From PALSA-505 sp963702235 (GTDB taxonomy: Bacteria; Actinomycetota; Actinomycetes; Streptosporangiales; Streptosporangiaceae): DNA of 64,000 nucleotides. The notes below the pieces were generated by a model, which did no database searches, had not been told where the DNA came from, and worked only from the letters and a program-made list of their open reading frames with translations. Positions within the stretch are counted from its first letter, which is position 1. The number at the start of each line of letters is the position of its first letter. This document shows positions 10,049-18,411 of this stretch, piece after piece. Position numbers and translations under genes: made by a program. Where the stretch lies: contig CAVPBZ010000018.1 of NCBI GenBank assembly GCA_963702235.1, positions 930,001 to 994,000 of the forward strand, in the 5' to 3' direction.

Positions 10049-10108
10049 CGAGCACATGACTGAGCTGCGCCGCGGGGCCGGGCTCGCAAGCTGCCCGGAG
10101 CCAGGGAG

Positions 10109-12727
10109 TTAGCTGCCGCGCAGCACGGCGCCCAGCCGGCGGGCCGCCTCGGCCACCGCCGCGTCCCGCAGCGCCGACGTCTCCTCGGCGGTGAGGGTCC
10201 GGTCGGGGGCGCGGAACCGCAGCTTGTAGGCGAGCGACTTGCGCCCCTCGCCGGTCTGCTCGCCGGTATACAGGTCGAACAGCCGGATGTCCTCGAGCAG
10301 GTCGGCCGAGCCGGCCTCGGCCACGCCTGCGGTCAGCGCGTCCTGCACCGCGGCGGCCGGCACGTCCGCCGGCACGCTCAGCGCCACGTCCTGCGTCGCC
10401 ACCGGGTAGCTGGAGATCCGCGGCGGCTGCACCTCGGGCGACCGGTCGGCCGCGGTCTGGATCACCGACAGGTCGAGCTCCATGGCACAGGACCGCTCGG
10501 GCAGGCCGAAGGCCCGGACCACCCGGGGATGCAGCTCCCCCGCGTACCCGGCCAGCCACTCGCCGCCGTCCCCGGAGGGCACGAGCACCGCGGCGCAGCG
10601 GCCGGGATGCCACGGCGGCTGCTGGGCGGCGCGGACCGTCACCGGCACCCGGCAGGCAGTGCCCACGTCACGGGCCGCCTGCACCGCGTCCGCCCAGGAC
10701 GCGAGCCGTCCGGCCCGGTCCCGCCAGCCGGGCAGCTCGCGGTGGCCGGCCAGCACGGCGGCCACCTGCAGCGGCTGATCGGGAAGCTCGGCGTCCAGCC
10801 TGCCGAGCTCCGCCACCGTGGGCGCGTGGTCCACCGCGAGGATCGGCGCGGTGCCGGTGCTGCCGGGCCGCGGGTGGAACACGAGTCCCAGCTCGAACAG
10901 GGCGATGTCGGCGAACCCCCGGCCGATGTTGCGGGCGAGCACCCGCAGCAGGCCGGGCAGCAGGGTGGTGCGCAGCTGCGGCTCGTCCTCGCTGAGCGGG
11001 TTGGCGATCGGCACCGCCAGGCGGCGGGTGTCCTCGAGCGGGAGCTGGAGCGCATCGGAGTCAGCCGCTGAGCCCAACGGCCAGCTGAGCACCTCCACGT
11101 AGCCGGCGTCCGCGAGCGTGCGGCCCACGTTGCGGCGGGACCGCTGCCGGGCGGTCAGGCCGCAGCCCGCGGCCGCGCGCGGCATCCGCATCGGGATGTT
11201 CGCATAGCCCTCGAGCCGGATGACCTCCTCGGCTAGGTCGGCGGGGTCAGTCAGGTCCGGCCGCCAGGACGGCGGGGTGACCGCCAGCGCGGGCGCCGAG
11301 CGGTCATGCCTGCCGTGGTCGTGCCGCAGGTGCTTACCCTCGGCGGGCGGCTGGCCGTCAGCGGACGCGGACCCGGCCGACACCTTGCAGCCGACCTCGC
11401 GCAGCCGCCGTACTACGGTGTCCCGGCCGTACACGACGCCGGCCACCTCGTCCGGGTAGCTCACCGGCATCGTGATCGTGACCGGCTGCACCGGCACCAA
11501 GACGTGCGTGCAGCCCGGCAGCACGCTCGCGCCGCCGAACGAGGCGAGCATCGACACCGCCTGCGCCGAGGCCCGCAGCGGCAGCTCGCGGTCCACGCCC
11601 CGCTCGAACCGGTAGGACGCCTCGGTGCTCAGCTTGTGCAGTCGGCCCGTCCGGGCCACCACCTCGGCGGAGAAGTGCGCGGCCTCGATCACCAGGTCGG
11701 CGGAGTTCTCGTCGATCTCGGTGGCGATCCCGCCCATCGTGCCCGCCAGCGAGATTGGCCCGGAGGAGTCGGTGATCAGGATGTCGTCGGGGTCGAGCTC
11801 GCGCACCACGTGATCGAGGGTCTCCAGCCGCTCGCCCGGCTCGGCCCGCCTGACCACGATCGGGCCGTTCAGCTTGTGCCGGTCGAACGCGTGCAGCGGC
11901 TGGCCGAGCTCGAGCATCACGTAGTTGGTGATATCGACGGCCAGTGAGATGCTGCGCATCCCGGACCTGGCCAGCCGGACCCGCATCCACAGCGGTGTCC
12001 TGGCGGTGGCGTCCAGGCCATGCACCTCGCGCAGCACGAACCTGTCGCAGCCGGCCGGGTCGGCTATGCCCGCCGGGTACACCTCAGCCGCCGCGCCGCC
12101 CGCGGTGCCCGCGTCGTCGGCGACGCCGGTCCCGGCCGGGTCGGTGTACGGCACGCCGTACGCGCTCGCCAGCTCCCGCGCGACCCCGCGGACCGACAGG
12201 GCGTAGCCGCGGTCCGGGGTGACCGCGATGTCCAGCACCACGTCCCGCAGGCCCGCGTAGCCGGCGAAGTCCGCGCCCAGCGGCGCGTCGGCGGGCAGCA
12301 CGAGGATCCCGGCGTGGTCCTCGCCGATGCCCAGCTCGGCCGGCGAGCAGATCATCCCGGCCGACATCCGGCCGTAGGCCGGCTTGGCGCCGATCCGGAC
12401 GCCGCCGGGCAGCCCGGCACCCGGCAGCGCGAGCGGCACCCGGTCACCGACCGAGAAGTTGACCGCGCCGCAGATCACCTCGTGCTGGCCGGCCTGGTCG
12501 GTGCCGGCGGACCTGAGGCGGCAGAACCTGATCGGCTTCTTGTGCCCGGTCAGTTCCTCGATCTGCAGCACCTCGGCGACGACCACGCCGCGGACGTCGT
12601 GCCCCACGCGGGTGGCGGACTCCACCTCGAGGCCGGCGGCGGTGAGCCGCCGCGCCACCTCGGCCGGCTCGGCGCCCTCGTCATCGATGGGCGCGTACTC
12701 GCGCACCCAGGACAGCGGGATCAGCAT
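10109..12727 (-). CDS. pheT: phenylalanine-tRNA ligase beta subunit
   Basis: Beta chain of the cytosolic alpha2-beta2 phenylalanyl-tRNA synthetase, 872 residues, somewhat longer than the usual 800-840. It begins MLIPLSWVREYAP. The EMAP/tRNA-binding-like domain lies at about 45-155 and the B3/B4 editing domain at about 220-380 (LAGTMGG motif). A B5 domain follows, then the catalytic-like core, and a C-terminal FDX-ACB anticodon domain (SSYPVATQDVAL near 775 onward). A low-complexity His/Asp-rich insertion near residues 450-475 accounts for part of the extra length. The start overlaps the pheS stop (TGATG). Confidence 0.96.
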   Translation of the reverse strand: MLIPLSWVREYAPIDDEGAEPAEVARRLTAAGLEVESATRVGHDVRGVVVAEVLQIEELTGHKKPIRFCRLRSAGTDQAGQHEVICGAVNFSVGDRVPLALPGAGLPGGVRIGAKPAYGRMSAGMICSPAELGIGEDHAGILVLPADAPLGADFAGYAGLRDVVLDIAVTPDRGYALSVRGVARELASAYGVPYTDPAGTGVADDAGTAGGAAAEVYPAGIADPAGCDRFVLREVHGLDATARTPLWMRVRLARSGMRSISLAVDITNYVMLELGQPLHAFDRHKLNGPIVVRRAEPGERLETLDHVVRELDPDDILITDSSGPISLAGTMGGIATEIDENSADLVIEAAHFSAEVVARTGRLHKLSTEASYRFERGVDRELPLRASAQAVSMLASFGGASVLPGCTHVLVPVQPVTITMPVSYPDEVAGVVYGRDTVVRRLREVGCKVSAGSASADGQPPAEGKHLRHDHGRHDRSAPALAVTPPSWRPDLTDPADLAEEVIRLEGYANIPMRMPRAAAGCGLTARQRSRRNVGRTLADAGYVEVLSWPLGSAADSDALQLPLEDTRRLAVPIANPLSEDEPQLRTTLLPGLLRVLARNIGRGFADIALFELGLVFHPRPGSTGTAPILAVDHAPTVAELGRLDAELPDQPLQVAAVLAGHRELPGWRDRAGRLASWADAVQAARDVGTACRVPVTVRAAQQPPWHPGRCAAVLVPSGDGGEWLAGYAGELHPRVVRAFGLPERSCAMELDLSVIQTAADRSPEVQPPRISSYPVATQDVALSVPADVPAAAVQDALTAGVAEAGSADLLEDIRLFDLYTGEQTGEGRKSLAYKLRFRAPDRTLTAEETSALRDAAVAEAARRLGAVLRGS

Positions 12728-13848
12728 CAGAGCTCCGTTCCGAACGCCGCGGAGAACCGCACGTCACCCTCGATCGTGTCCCTGATGTCGGTGACCCCGT
12801 ACGCGATCATCAGGGTCCGCTCGATGCCGAGGCCGAAGGCGAACCCGCTGTACCGGTCCGGGTCGATCCCGCAGGCCACCAGCACCCGCGGGTTCACCAT
12901 CCCGCAGCCGGCGATCTCGATCCAGCCTTGTGACTTGCACACCCGGCAGGGCTCGCCGCCGGGCAGCGCGGACGCGCCGCGGCAGACGTGGCATTCCATC
13001 GACACGTCCGCGGACGGCTCGGTGAACGGGAAGAAGTCCGGCCGGAACCTGGTCCGCAGCCCCTCGCCGAACATCGCGTCCACGAACGCCTGCACGGTGC
13101 CGCGCAGGTCGGCCATGGTCAGTCCCTCGTCCACCGCGAGGCACTCGATCTGGTGGAACACCGGGCTGTGCGTGGCGTCGAGCTCGTCGGTGCGGTAGCA
13201 CTTGCCCGGGCTCACCACGTACAGCGGCAGCTGGCGGGTGAGCATGGCCCGGATCTGCACCGGCGAGGTGTGCGTGCGCAGCACCATGCCCGAGTCCTCG
13301 CCGCCCTCCGGGCCCGCCACGAACAGGGTGTCCTGCATCGCCCGGGCGGGGTGGTCGGGCGGGAAGTTGAGCGCGTCGAAGTTGTACCACTCGGCCTCGA
13401 CCTCGGGACCCTCGGCCACCTCGTAGCCCATCCCGACGAACACATCGACGAGCCGGTCGGCGACCAGGGTGTCTGGGTGCCGGGCGCCGCGCGGCGAGAG
13501 CTCGGTCGGCAGCGTCACGTCAACGCCCTCGGCGGTGAGGATCCGCTCGTCCCGGTCGGCTTCCAGGGCCGCCGTGCGGTCCGCGATCGCGCGCTTCACC
13601 TGGGCCCGCGCGCCGCCCACCCGCTTGCCGGCCTCGGCCCGCGCGGCCGGCGGCAGCGCTCCTATCTCCTGGCTGGCGAGCGTCAGCGGTGCCCGGTCGC
13701 CGAAATGGGCGAGCCGGGCGGCCTTGAGCTCGTCCAGGTCGGCCGCGGCGGCGATGGCGGTCAGCGCCTCGTCCGCCGCCTTCGTTACCTCCTCGGCGGA
13801 AAGCACGGCCACCTCCACCGGGTCATATGGTTTACTGCCTGCAGACAT
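12727..13848 (-). CDS. pheS: phenylalanine-tRNA ligase alpha subunit
   Basis: Catalytic chain of phenylalanyl-tRNA synthetase, 373 residues. The N-terminal coiled-coil arm that contacts tRNA spans about residues 15-100. Class II motifs follow: motif 2 around FHQIECLAVDEGLT and motif 3 in GFAFGLGIERTLMI. GCGMVNPRVL is also characteristic of PheS. Start ATG 13848 follows GGGAGACAGGG. It lies 129 bases after the histidine kinase gene and overlaps pheT by one base, so the two subunits are translationally coupled. Confidence 0.97.
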   Translation of the reverse strand: MSAGSKPYDPVEVAVLSAEEVTKAADEALTAIAAAADLDELKAARLAHFGDRAPLTLASQEIGALPPAARAEAGKRVGGARAQVKRAIADRTAALEADRDERILTAEGVDVTLPTELSPRGARHPDTLVADRLVDVFVGMGYEVAEGPEVEAEWYNFDALNFPPDHPARAMQDTLFVAGPEGGEDSGMVLRTHTSPVQIRAMLTRQLPLYVVSPGKCYRTDELDATHSPVFHQIECLAVDEGLTMADLRGTVQAFVDAMFGEGLRTRFRPDFFPFTEPSADVSMECHVCRGASALPGGEPCRVCKSQGWIEIAGCGMVNPRVLVACGIDPDRYSGFAFGLGIERTLMIAYGVTDIRDTIEGDVRFSAAFGTEL

Positions 13849-13977
13849 CCCTGTCTCCCTGCCTGGCTGAAAGTGGCGCTCCCCTGGGCCGGGCGTGCCG
13901 CCACGAGTCCTGGATTCCTGGGGTCACCCGCCGGGCCAGCCTGCCCGGGGCTATCAGCCCCCGGACCTCCCGCCTCG

Positions 13978-15198
13978 TCAGCCGAAGTCGGGCATCCCGG
14001 CGGGCATGGTAAATCGGAACTCCGCACCGCCCCCGGGAGCCGTCAGCACGCCGATCGTGCCGCCGTGCGCTTCGACCAGGCCCTTCACGATGAACAGGCC
14101 GAGACCCGTACCGCTGCGGCGCTTAGCGCGCCAGAACTGGCGGAACACCCTCGGCGCGAGCTCGGGAGCTATCCCCTCGCCCTGATCGCGCACGGAAACA
14201 GCGACCGCCCGGGCGCTGTCGCCCTGGCAGTCGCCAGCGTCCGCCGACTCCACCACAATGGTTACGGTACCAGCGCCGTGCCGCAGCGCGTTCTCTACCA
14301 GGTTGCTCATGATCTGATCGACCTTGTCCTGGTCCAGCCAGGTCTCCGGCAGCGGGCCGTTGACCTCCAGCCTGAACCGGCCGGCCGCCTCGCCGGCCGC
14401 GACCCGGCCGGCGATGAGCCGCCGGGCCTGGCCGGGGATGTCCACCAGCTGGCGGTGCACCTCGAGGCGGCCGGACTCGATCCTGGACACGTCGAGAAGA
14501 TCCGTGATGAGCCTGGTCACCCGGTCCGCGTCGGCGTTGACCGTCTCGAGCATGACCCGCTTCTGGTCGTCGTTGAACCGGTACCACTTGGCCAATAGCG
14601 TCGCGGTGAAGCCCTTGACGCTGGTCAGCGGCGAGCGCAGCTCGTGCGCCACGGTCGAGACGAGGTCGGCGCGGCTGCGCTCGATCCGGGCCCGCGGCTC
14701 GGCGCCGCGCAGGGTGATCACGATGCGGCGCACCCGCCGGGGGGCCGCGGGCTGGCGCCGCCGCTCACGGACGTAGCCCATCGTGGCCAGCACCTCGGTC
14801 CCGTCCGGCAGGTACAGGGACGCCTCGGGGTGCCTGGTCCTGGTGCACAGGCCGTGATAGGGATCGGTGCACGTCCACCAGCAGCGGCCGTCGGAGTCGT
14901 GCAGCGGGAGCACGTCGCGGACGTCCCGGCCCAGGACGTCGGCGGCGGGAGTGCCGGTCAGCCGGGCCGCGGCGGCGTTGAAGACCTCGACCCGGCCCGC
15001 ATGGTCGGCGATCACCAGGCCGTCCGGCAGGTCGTCCGCGATCACCAGGCTGGCCAGGGCATCGGGCTGCTCGTACGGCGCGCCGCCCGCCGGGCCGGCG
15101 GCAGGCTCGTCCTCGCCGGCCGGTCCCCACGCGCGGTAGCAGCTGGCACGGTAACTGCCCGCGCGATAGCCGCCGACCCGGCGTGTTGTGCCCGTCAT
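13978..15198 (-). CDS. PAS-domain sensor histidine kinase, orphan
   Basis: Likely cytoplasmic sensor kinase: I see no membrane segment. I choose ATG 15198 (406 residues); GTG 15237 would add 13 residues. A PAS domain (about residues 50-150 from this start) begins with LPDGLVIADHAGRVEVFNAAA. Inside it is an unusual CWWTC-PYHGLC segment with three cysteines and a nearby histidine. The HisKA domain has the phosphorylated histidine in VAHELRSPLTSVKGF. The HATPase shows N (NLVENALRHG), G1 (RDQGEGIAP) and G2 (GTGLGLFIVKG) boxes. No response regulator is adjacent. The same gene position beside pheS is known in Streptomyces. Its role is unknown. Confidence 0.93.
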   Translation of the reverse strand: MTGTTRRVGGYRAGSYRASCYRAWGPAGEDEPAAGPAGGAPYEQPDALASLVIADDLPDGLVIADHAGRVEVFNAAAARLTGTPAADVLGRDVRDVLPLHDSDGRCWWTCTDPYHGLCTRTRHPEASLYLPDGTEVLATMGYVRERRRQPAAPRRVRRIVITLRGAEPRARIERSRADLVSTVAHELRSPLTSVKGFTATLLAKWYRFNDDQKRVMLETVNADADRVTRLITDLLDVSRIESGRLEVHRQLVDIPGQARRLIAGRVAAGEAAGRFRLEVNGPLPETWLDQDKVDQIMSNLVENALRHGAGTVTIVVESADAGDCQGDSARAVAVSVRDQGEGIAPELAPRVFRQFWRAKRRSGTGLGLFIVKGLVEAHGGTIGVLTAPGGGAEFRFTMPAGMPDFG

Positions 15199-15562
15199 GA
15201 CCCATCCACTCGAAGACTTCTGCCCGGCGCGCATCACCAGCGGATCCGGCCGGAGCCGGGCCGCTGCCGTTAGCTTGCGCAGCGTAACGGAATGCGATCA
15301 GACTCTAGCGTGTCGGAGCCGGTGAAGGGGAGCCCCCCTTTTCGGCGGGGATATCCTGCTATGGCCGGATACGGCATGTATGCCCGAACCCTGCATGCCG
15401 GTCCGGCCGTCCTACCAGGGAAGAATCACCGGCTGCCAGTGCAGAACCCTTCGCCCTGGTGCGGTGCGGCACAGTCCCGGAGGTGACGAGCGCCACAGCC
15501 CCGTCAGCCGCGGAAAAGCCCCCGGTCGGCCGCGGGCGGACCGCCATCCCCGCCCCGGGCGC
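15199..15562. other. non-coding stretch between trmH-like gene and histidine kinase gene
   Basis: About 360 bases with no credible gene. It contains an inverted repeat, CCGTTA at 15267-15272 and TAACGG at 15285-15290 with a 12-base spacer. This lies roughly 70-90 bases upstream of the kinase start and could be a regulator site. A run of G and C near 15331-15345 may be structured. The gap suggests the kinase has its own promoter, apart from the rplT-trmH unit. Confidence 0.45.
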
Positions 15563-16387
15563 TCACCCGTGCCGCTGCGCCCGGGCCGAGCCGTACAGGC
15601 ACACGGCCGCCGCGGCGGCCAGGTTCAGGCTCTCGGCCCGGCCGTAGATCGGCACCGACACGGTCTCGTCGGCCAGGGCGAGCAGGTCATCGGGCAGTCC
15701 CCAGGCCTCGTTGCCGAACAGCCAGGCGGTCGGGCGGGCCAGCTGGCCCGCGTCGGCCAGCTCGTCGAGCGAGCGGCGGCCGCTGCCGTCGGCCGCCAGG
15801 ATCCGCAGCCCGGCCGCGCGCAGCGCGGCGGCTGTCTCAGCGGGGCTGACCCCGGTCACGACCGGCAGGTGGAACAGGCTGCCCGCGGACGCCCGGACGC
15901 ACTTGCCGTTATACGGGTCCACCGAGGCACGGGAGAACACCACGCCGTCCGCGCCCGCGGCGTCCGCCGTGCGCAGCACCGTGCCCGCGTTGCCCGGGTC
16001 GCGTACCTGCGCGAGAACGACCACCAGCCTCGGGGCCGCCGCGGTCAGCCCGGCCAGCGGGACGTCAACGAACGCGCAGACGCCGAGCACGCCCTGCGGG
16101 GTGACGGTCTGGGCGAGGCTCGCCATCACCTCGCCGCTCACCACCTGTACCGACGCACCCGCGAGGCGGGCCTGGCCGGCGAGCTCCGGGTGGCGGCTGC
16201 TGCCCTCGGCGGTCAGGTAGAGCTCGGTCAGCGCGGCTCCTGACCCGAGCGCCTCGGTCACCGCCTGCGGGCCCTCGGCCAGGAAAGCACGGGCACGCTC
16301 ACGCAGCGCCCGCTTTCCGAGCTGGCGTGCCGCCCTGACCCTGGGCGAGCGGATTCCCGCCTGCTGATGAGCAGCGGGGACGGGCAT
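15563..16387 (-). CDS. SpoU/TrmH-family 2'-O-methyltransferase (rRNA)
   Basis: SAM-dependent RNA ribose methyltransferase, 274 residues, with the deep-trefoil-knot SPOUT fold. The N-terminal substrate-binding part spans about residues 20-100. The catalytic part shows motif 1 (LAQVRDPGNAGTVLRTADAAG), motif 2 (WLFGNEAWGLP) and motif 3 (YGRAESLNLAAAAAVCLY). The arginine in RDPGN and the NxE/LN residues are the usual catalytic and SAM contacts. It starts 29 bases after rplT, so it is probably part of the infC-rpmI-rplT operon. The target nucleotide cannot be told from sequence. Confidence 0.92.
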   Translation of the reverse strand: MPVPAAHQQAGIRSPRVRAARQLGKRALRERARAFLAEGPQAVTEALGSGAALTELYLTAEGSSRHPELAGQARLAGASVQVVSGEVMASLAQTVTPQGVLGVCAFVDVPLAGLTAAAPRLVVVLAQVRDPGNAGTVLRTADAAGADGVVFSRASVDPYNGKCVRASAGSLFHLPVVTGVSPAETAAALRAAGLRILAADGSGRRSLDELADAGQLARPTAWLFGNEAWGLPDDLLALADETVSVPIYGRAESLNLAAAAAVCLYGSARAQRHG

Positions 16388-16416
16388 GCCCGTCCCCGCT
16401 CCCGGCTGCCGCCTGG

Positions 16417-16809
16417 TCAGGCGGCCCGTGCCTGATCTGCCTTCGCGGTCGTGTCGGGGAGCGCCTTCTTCGCCACCTCGACCAGGGCCGCGAACGCGGC
16501 CGCGTCCGCGACCGCGAGCTCGGCCAGCATGCGCCGGTCGACCTCAACCCCCGCGGCCTTGAGCCCCTGCACGAACCGGTTGTAGGTCATCCCGTTGGCC
16601 CGGGACGCCGCGTTGATCCGCTGGATCCACAGCCGCCGGAAATCACCCTTGCGGTCCTTACGGCCGGTGTACGCGTAGGTCATCGAGTGGAGCATCTGCT
16701 CCTTGGCCTTGCGGTATAGACGAGACCGCTGGCCCCGGTAGCCGCTCGCCCGCTCGAGGACGACCCTGCGCTTCTTGTGGGCGTTCAGTGCCCGCTTCAC
16801 GCGTGCCAT
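16417..16809 (-). CDS. rplT: 50S ribosomal protein L20
   Basis: Large-subunit assembly protein L20, 130 residues. The N-terminal arm ARVKRALNAHKKRR and YRGQRSRLYRKAKEQ are family signatures. The C-terminal globular domain is followed by an Ala-rich tail (about residues 117-130) that is slightly longer than in enteric bacteria. It sits 30 bases after rpmI in the conserved infC-rpmI-rplT order. Confidence 0.98.
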   Translation of the reverse strand: MARVKRALNAHKKRRVVLERASGYRGQRSRLYRKAKEQMLHSMTYAYTGRKDRKGDFRRLWIQRINAASRANGMTYNRFVQGLKAAGVEVDRRMLAELAVADAAAFAALVEVAKKALPDTTAKADQARAA

Positions 16810-16839
16810 TTTGTGTTTCTCCTCGTTAGCCTGGCCGGG

Positions 16840-17034
16840 CTACAGCCCTAGCAGCTTCTTGGTCTTCTTCAGGTCACCGCGAGCTATGGGAACGTCCTTC
16901 CCCAGCCGGCGGGTCCGCCGGGAGGACTTGTGCTCAAGCAGATGACCCCGGTTGGCGCGGCGGCGCATAATCTTTCCCGAGCCCGTCAGCCGGAACCGCT
17001 TGCTGGCGCCGCTGTGCGTCTTCATCTTCGGCAT
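16840..17034 (-). CDS. rpmI: 50S ribosomal protein L35
   Basis: Ribosomal protein L35, 64 residues, very basic. It begins MPKMKTHSGASKRF, and HLLEHKSSRRTRRL is also typical. It lies between infC (189-base gap with a strong hairpin) and rplT. The ATG start leaves a family-length protein. Confidence 0.98.
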   Translation of the reverse strand: MPKMKTHSGASKRFRLTGSGKIMRRRANRGHLLEHKSSRRTRRLGKDVPIARGDLKKTKKLLGL

Positions 17035-17087
17035 CTCGCCGTCGCCTCCATATCCTGAGCGTGCCGCGAGGCACGCCTGTCCTCATC

Positions 17088-17124
17088 GTGTCTCAGGCAC
17101 CGTTACACAGTGTGCCTGAGACAC
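17088..17124 (-). terminator. 13-bp hairpin in the infC-rpmI gap
   Basis: Perfect inverted repeat GTGTCTCAGGCAC (17088-17100) and complement (17112-17124) with an 11-base loop, in the 189-base gap between infC and rpmI. There is no U-run. It could be a partial terminator that sets the infC to L35/L20 ratio, an RNA processing site, or a protein-binding leader for rpmI-rplT. A smaller GTGCC-GCGA-GGCAC hairpin lies beside it at 17061-17074. Confidence 0.55.
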
Positions 17125-17223
17125 AGTTACATCGGGCACGCGGCCCGTCTGTCAGCCACGTAGCCCGGCCATGGGCTTCACGCCGGGCAGCCACCGGGGT
17201 GACGGCCCGCGCTCATTGCGCCG

Positions 17224-17973
17224 CTAGGCGTCCCGCTCGGCCGCCGAGGCCGCCGCGGCCGCCTCAGCCCGCATGCCTGATGCCACCGCCCGCGCGGTCC
17301 CGTTGGCCTCCGCCTGGTCGGCGGCCGCCGGATCGGCGACCGCAGCAGGCACGCTGCGCGGCCTTGGCACCGGCTTGCTGGCCTGAGCCGCAGCCTGAGC
17401 CTCAGCGTGCGCGTGCGCCTGAGCCGACCGCTCGGCCGCGCGCTCGGTTTTCGCTTCGCTCTTCTTCTTGTGCGGACCGATCACCATGATCATGTTCCGC
17501 CCGTCCTGCTTGGGCTGGGCCTCGACGAAGCCGAGTTCCTCGACATCGCCGGCCAGTCGCTGCAGCAGCCGGAACCCTAGCTCCGGCCGGGACTGCTCGC
17601 GCCCCCTGAACATGATCGTCACCTTGACCTTGTCCCCCTGCTTGAGGAACCTCTCCACGTGGCCCTTCTTGGTGCCGTAATCGTGGGGATCGATCTTGGG
17701 GCGGAGCTTGATCTCCTTGATGACCGTCTGCGCCTGGTTTTTGCGTGATTCCCTGGCCTTGAGCGCTGACTCGTACTTGAATTTCCCGTAATCCATCAGC
17801 TTGCACACCGGCGGCCGTGCGGTCGGCGCGACCTCGACCAGGTCGAGATCGGCCTCCTGGGCCAGCCGGAGCGCGTCATTGACCGAAACGATGCCTACCT
17901 GCTCACCGTTCGGGCCGACAAGACGGACTTCGGGGACGCGTATACGCTCGTTGATACGCGGTTCGACGCTGAT
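17224..17973 (-). CDS. infC: translation initiation factor IF-3, with ATC start
   Basis: IF-3 controls start-codon fidelity and keeps the ribosomal subunits apart. I start at ATC 17973, giving 249 residues beginning SVEPRINERIRVPEVRL after the initiator. GGAGG stands four bases before this codon. No ATG, GTG or TTG lies in frame nearby; the next ATG upstream (18084) would add 37 unlike residues. The N domain (about 1-75, ending PPVCKLMDYGKFKYE), linker and C domain (IKLRPKIDPHDY to MIMVIGPHKKK) match the family. An Ala-rich C-terminal tail of about 70 residues is extra. IF-3 discriminates against such start codons, so autoregulation is expected. Confidence 0.93.
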   Translation of the reverse strand: MSVEPRINERIRVPEVRLVGPNGEQVGIVSVNDALRLAQEADLDLVEVAPTARPPVCKLMDYGKFKYESALKARESRKNQAQTVIKEIKLRPKIDPHDYGTKKGHVERFLKQGDKVKVTIMFRGREQSRPELGFRLLQRLAGDVEELGFVEAQPKQDGRNMIMVIGPHKKKSEAKTERAAERSAQAHAHAEAQAAAQASKPVPRPRSVPAAVADPAAADQAEANGTARAVASGMRAEAAAAASAAERDA

Positions 17974-18087
17974 GTGACCTCCATGAACCCTTGCTCTGCT
18001 CCGTCGCCGGCATCTCCGGCGGCGGACTGTTTTCCGACTGTGCGCCGCAGGCAGACCCCAGGCGGACGGCGAACCCCCCGCCATGAG

Positions 18088-18118
18088 AAAAGCCCCGCAC
18101 GGCGTCTGCATGCGGGGC
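18088..18118 (-). terminator. intrinsic terminator / attenuator in the infC leader
   Basis: On the infC coding strand GCCCCGCA (18118-18111) pairs with TGCGGGGC (18099-18092) across an 11-base loop, and TTTT follows directly (18091-18088). A GC stem with a T-run is a canonical Rho-independent terminator and is rare in such GC-rich DNA. It lies about 115 bases upstream of the infC start and far from the previous gene, so attenuation of infC is the natural reading. Confidence 0.7.
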
Positions 18119-18296
18119 ACCACGATCCGCGGCACCGCCCGCTGCCCGAAGAGGCATCGGCAGGCGCCGCGCCAGCCGCCCGGCGCGAAGCCGCGCTTCC
18201 CGCGCGATCACGTCCGGAACGTCCGGCCTGACCCGCCGGCCGCGGGTCGCGAGACCCGGTGAGCCGGCCAGGTGGGAGGTGGTCCTCCGCTTGCAT

Positions 18297-18322
18297 TACC
18301 CGGCATGAAAAATCACCGGGTA
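18297..18322 (-). terminator. hairpin downstream of the ABC permease gene
   Basis: Inverted repeat TACCCGG (18297-18303) and CCGGGTA (18316-18322) with a 12-base, A/T-rich loop, about 90 bases beyond the permease stop. It may end the MarR-ABC transcript; alternatively it lies in the infC promoter region. Confidence 0.4.
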
Positions 18323-18411
18323 GTCGGCCAACAACACTAACAGCATTGCGGGCTGCCGTGCTATTCCCGCCAGCCTAGTGTGCCCTGACGGTCAGCACGC
18401 CATCCGCACGG

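Larger units (their letters stand above)
17974..18411 (-). other. infC leader and upstream region
   Basis: About 440 non-coding bases between infC and the ABC permease gene. It holds an intrinsic terminator-like hairpin at 18088-18118, an ABC-operon hairpin at 18297-18322 and presumably the infC promoter, which I cannot place with confidence. An out-of-frame ATG at 17984, overlapping the Shine-Dalgarno region, opens a 29-codon frame that crosses the infC start and ends at 17895. Confidence 0.6.

Noticed and set aside
9810..10112. 100-residue plus-strand open frame between the diguanylate cyclase and pheT
   Set aside because: No ribosome binding site, composition not protein-like, and it runs through the terminator hairpin of pheT.
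17895..18296. 133-residue frame covering the infC leader as a real protein
   Set aside because: Composition is not protein-like and it crosses the terminator hairpin. Only the short frame from ATG 17984 is worth noting, as a possible regulatory leader.
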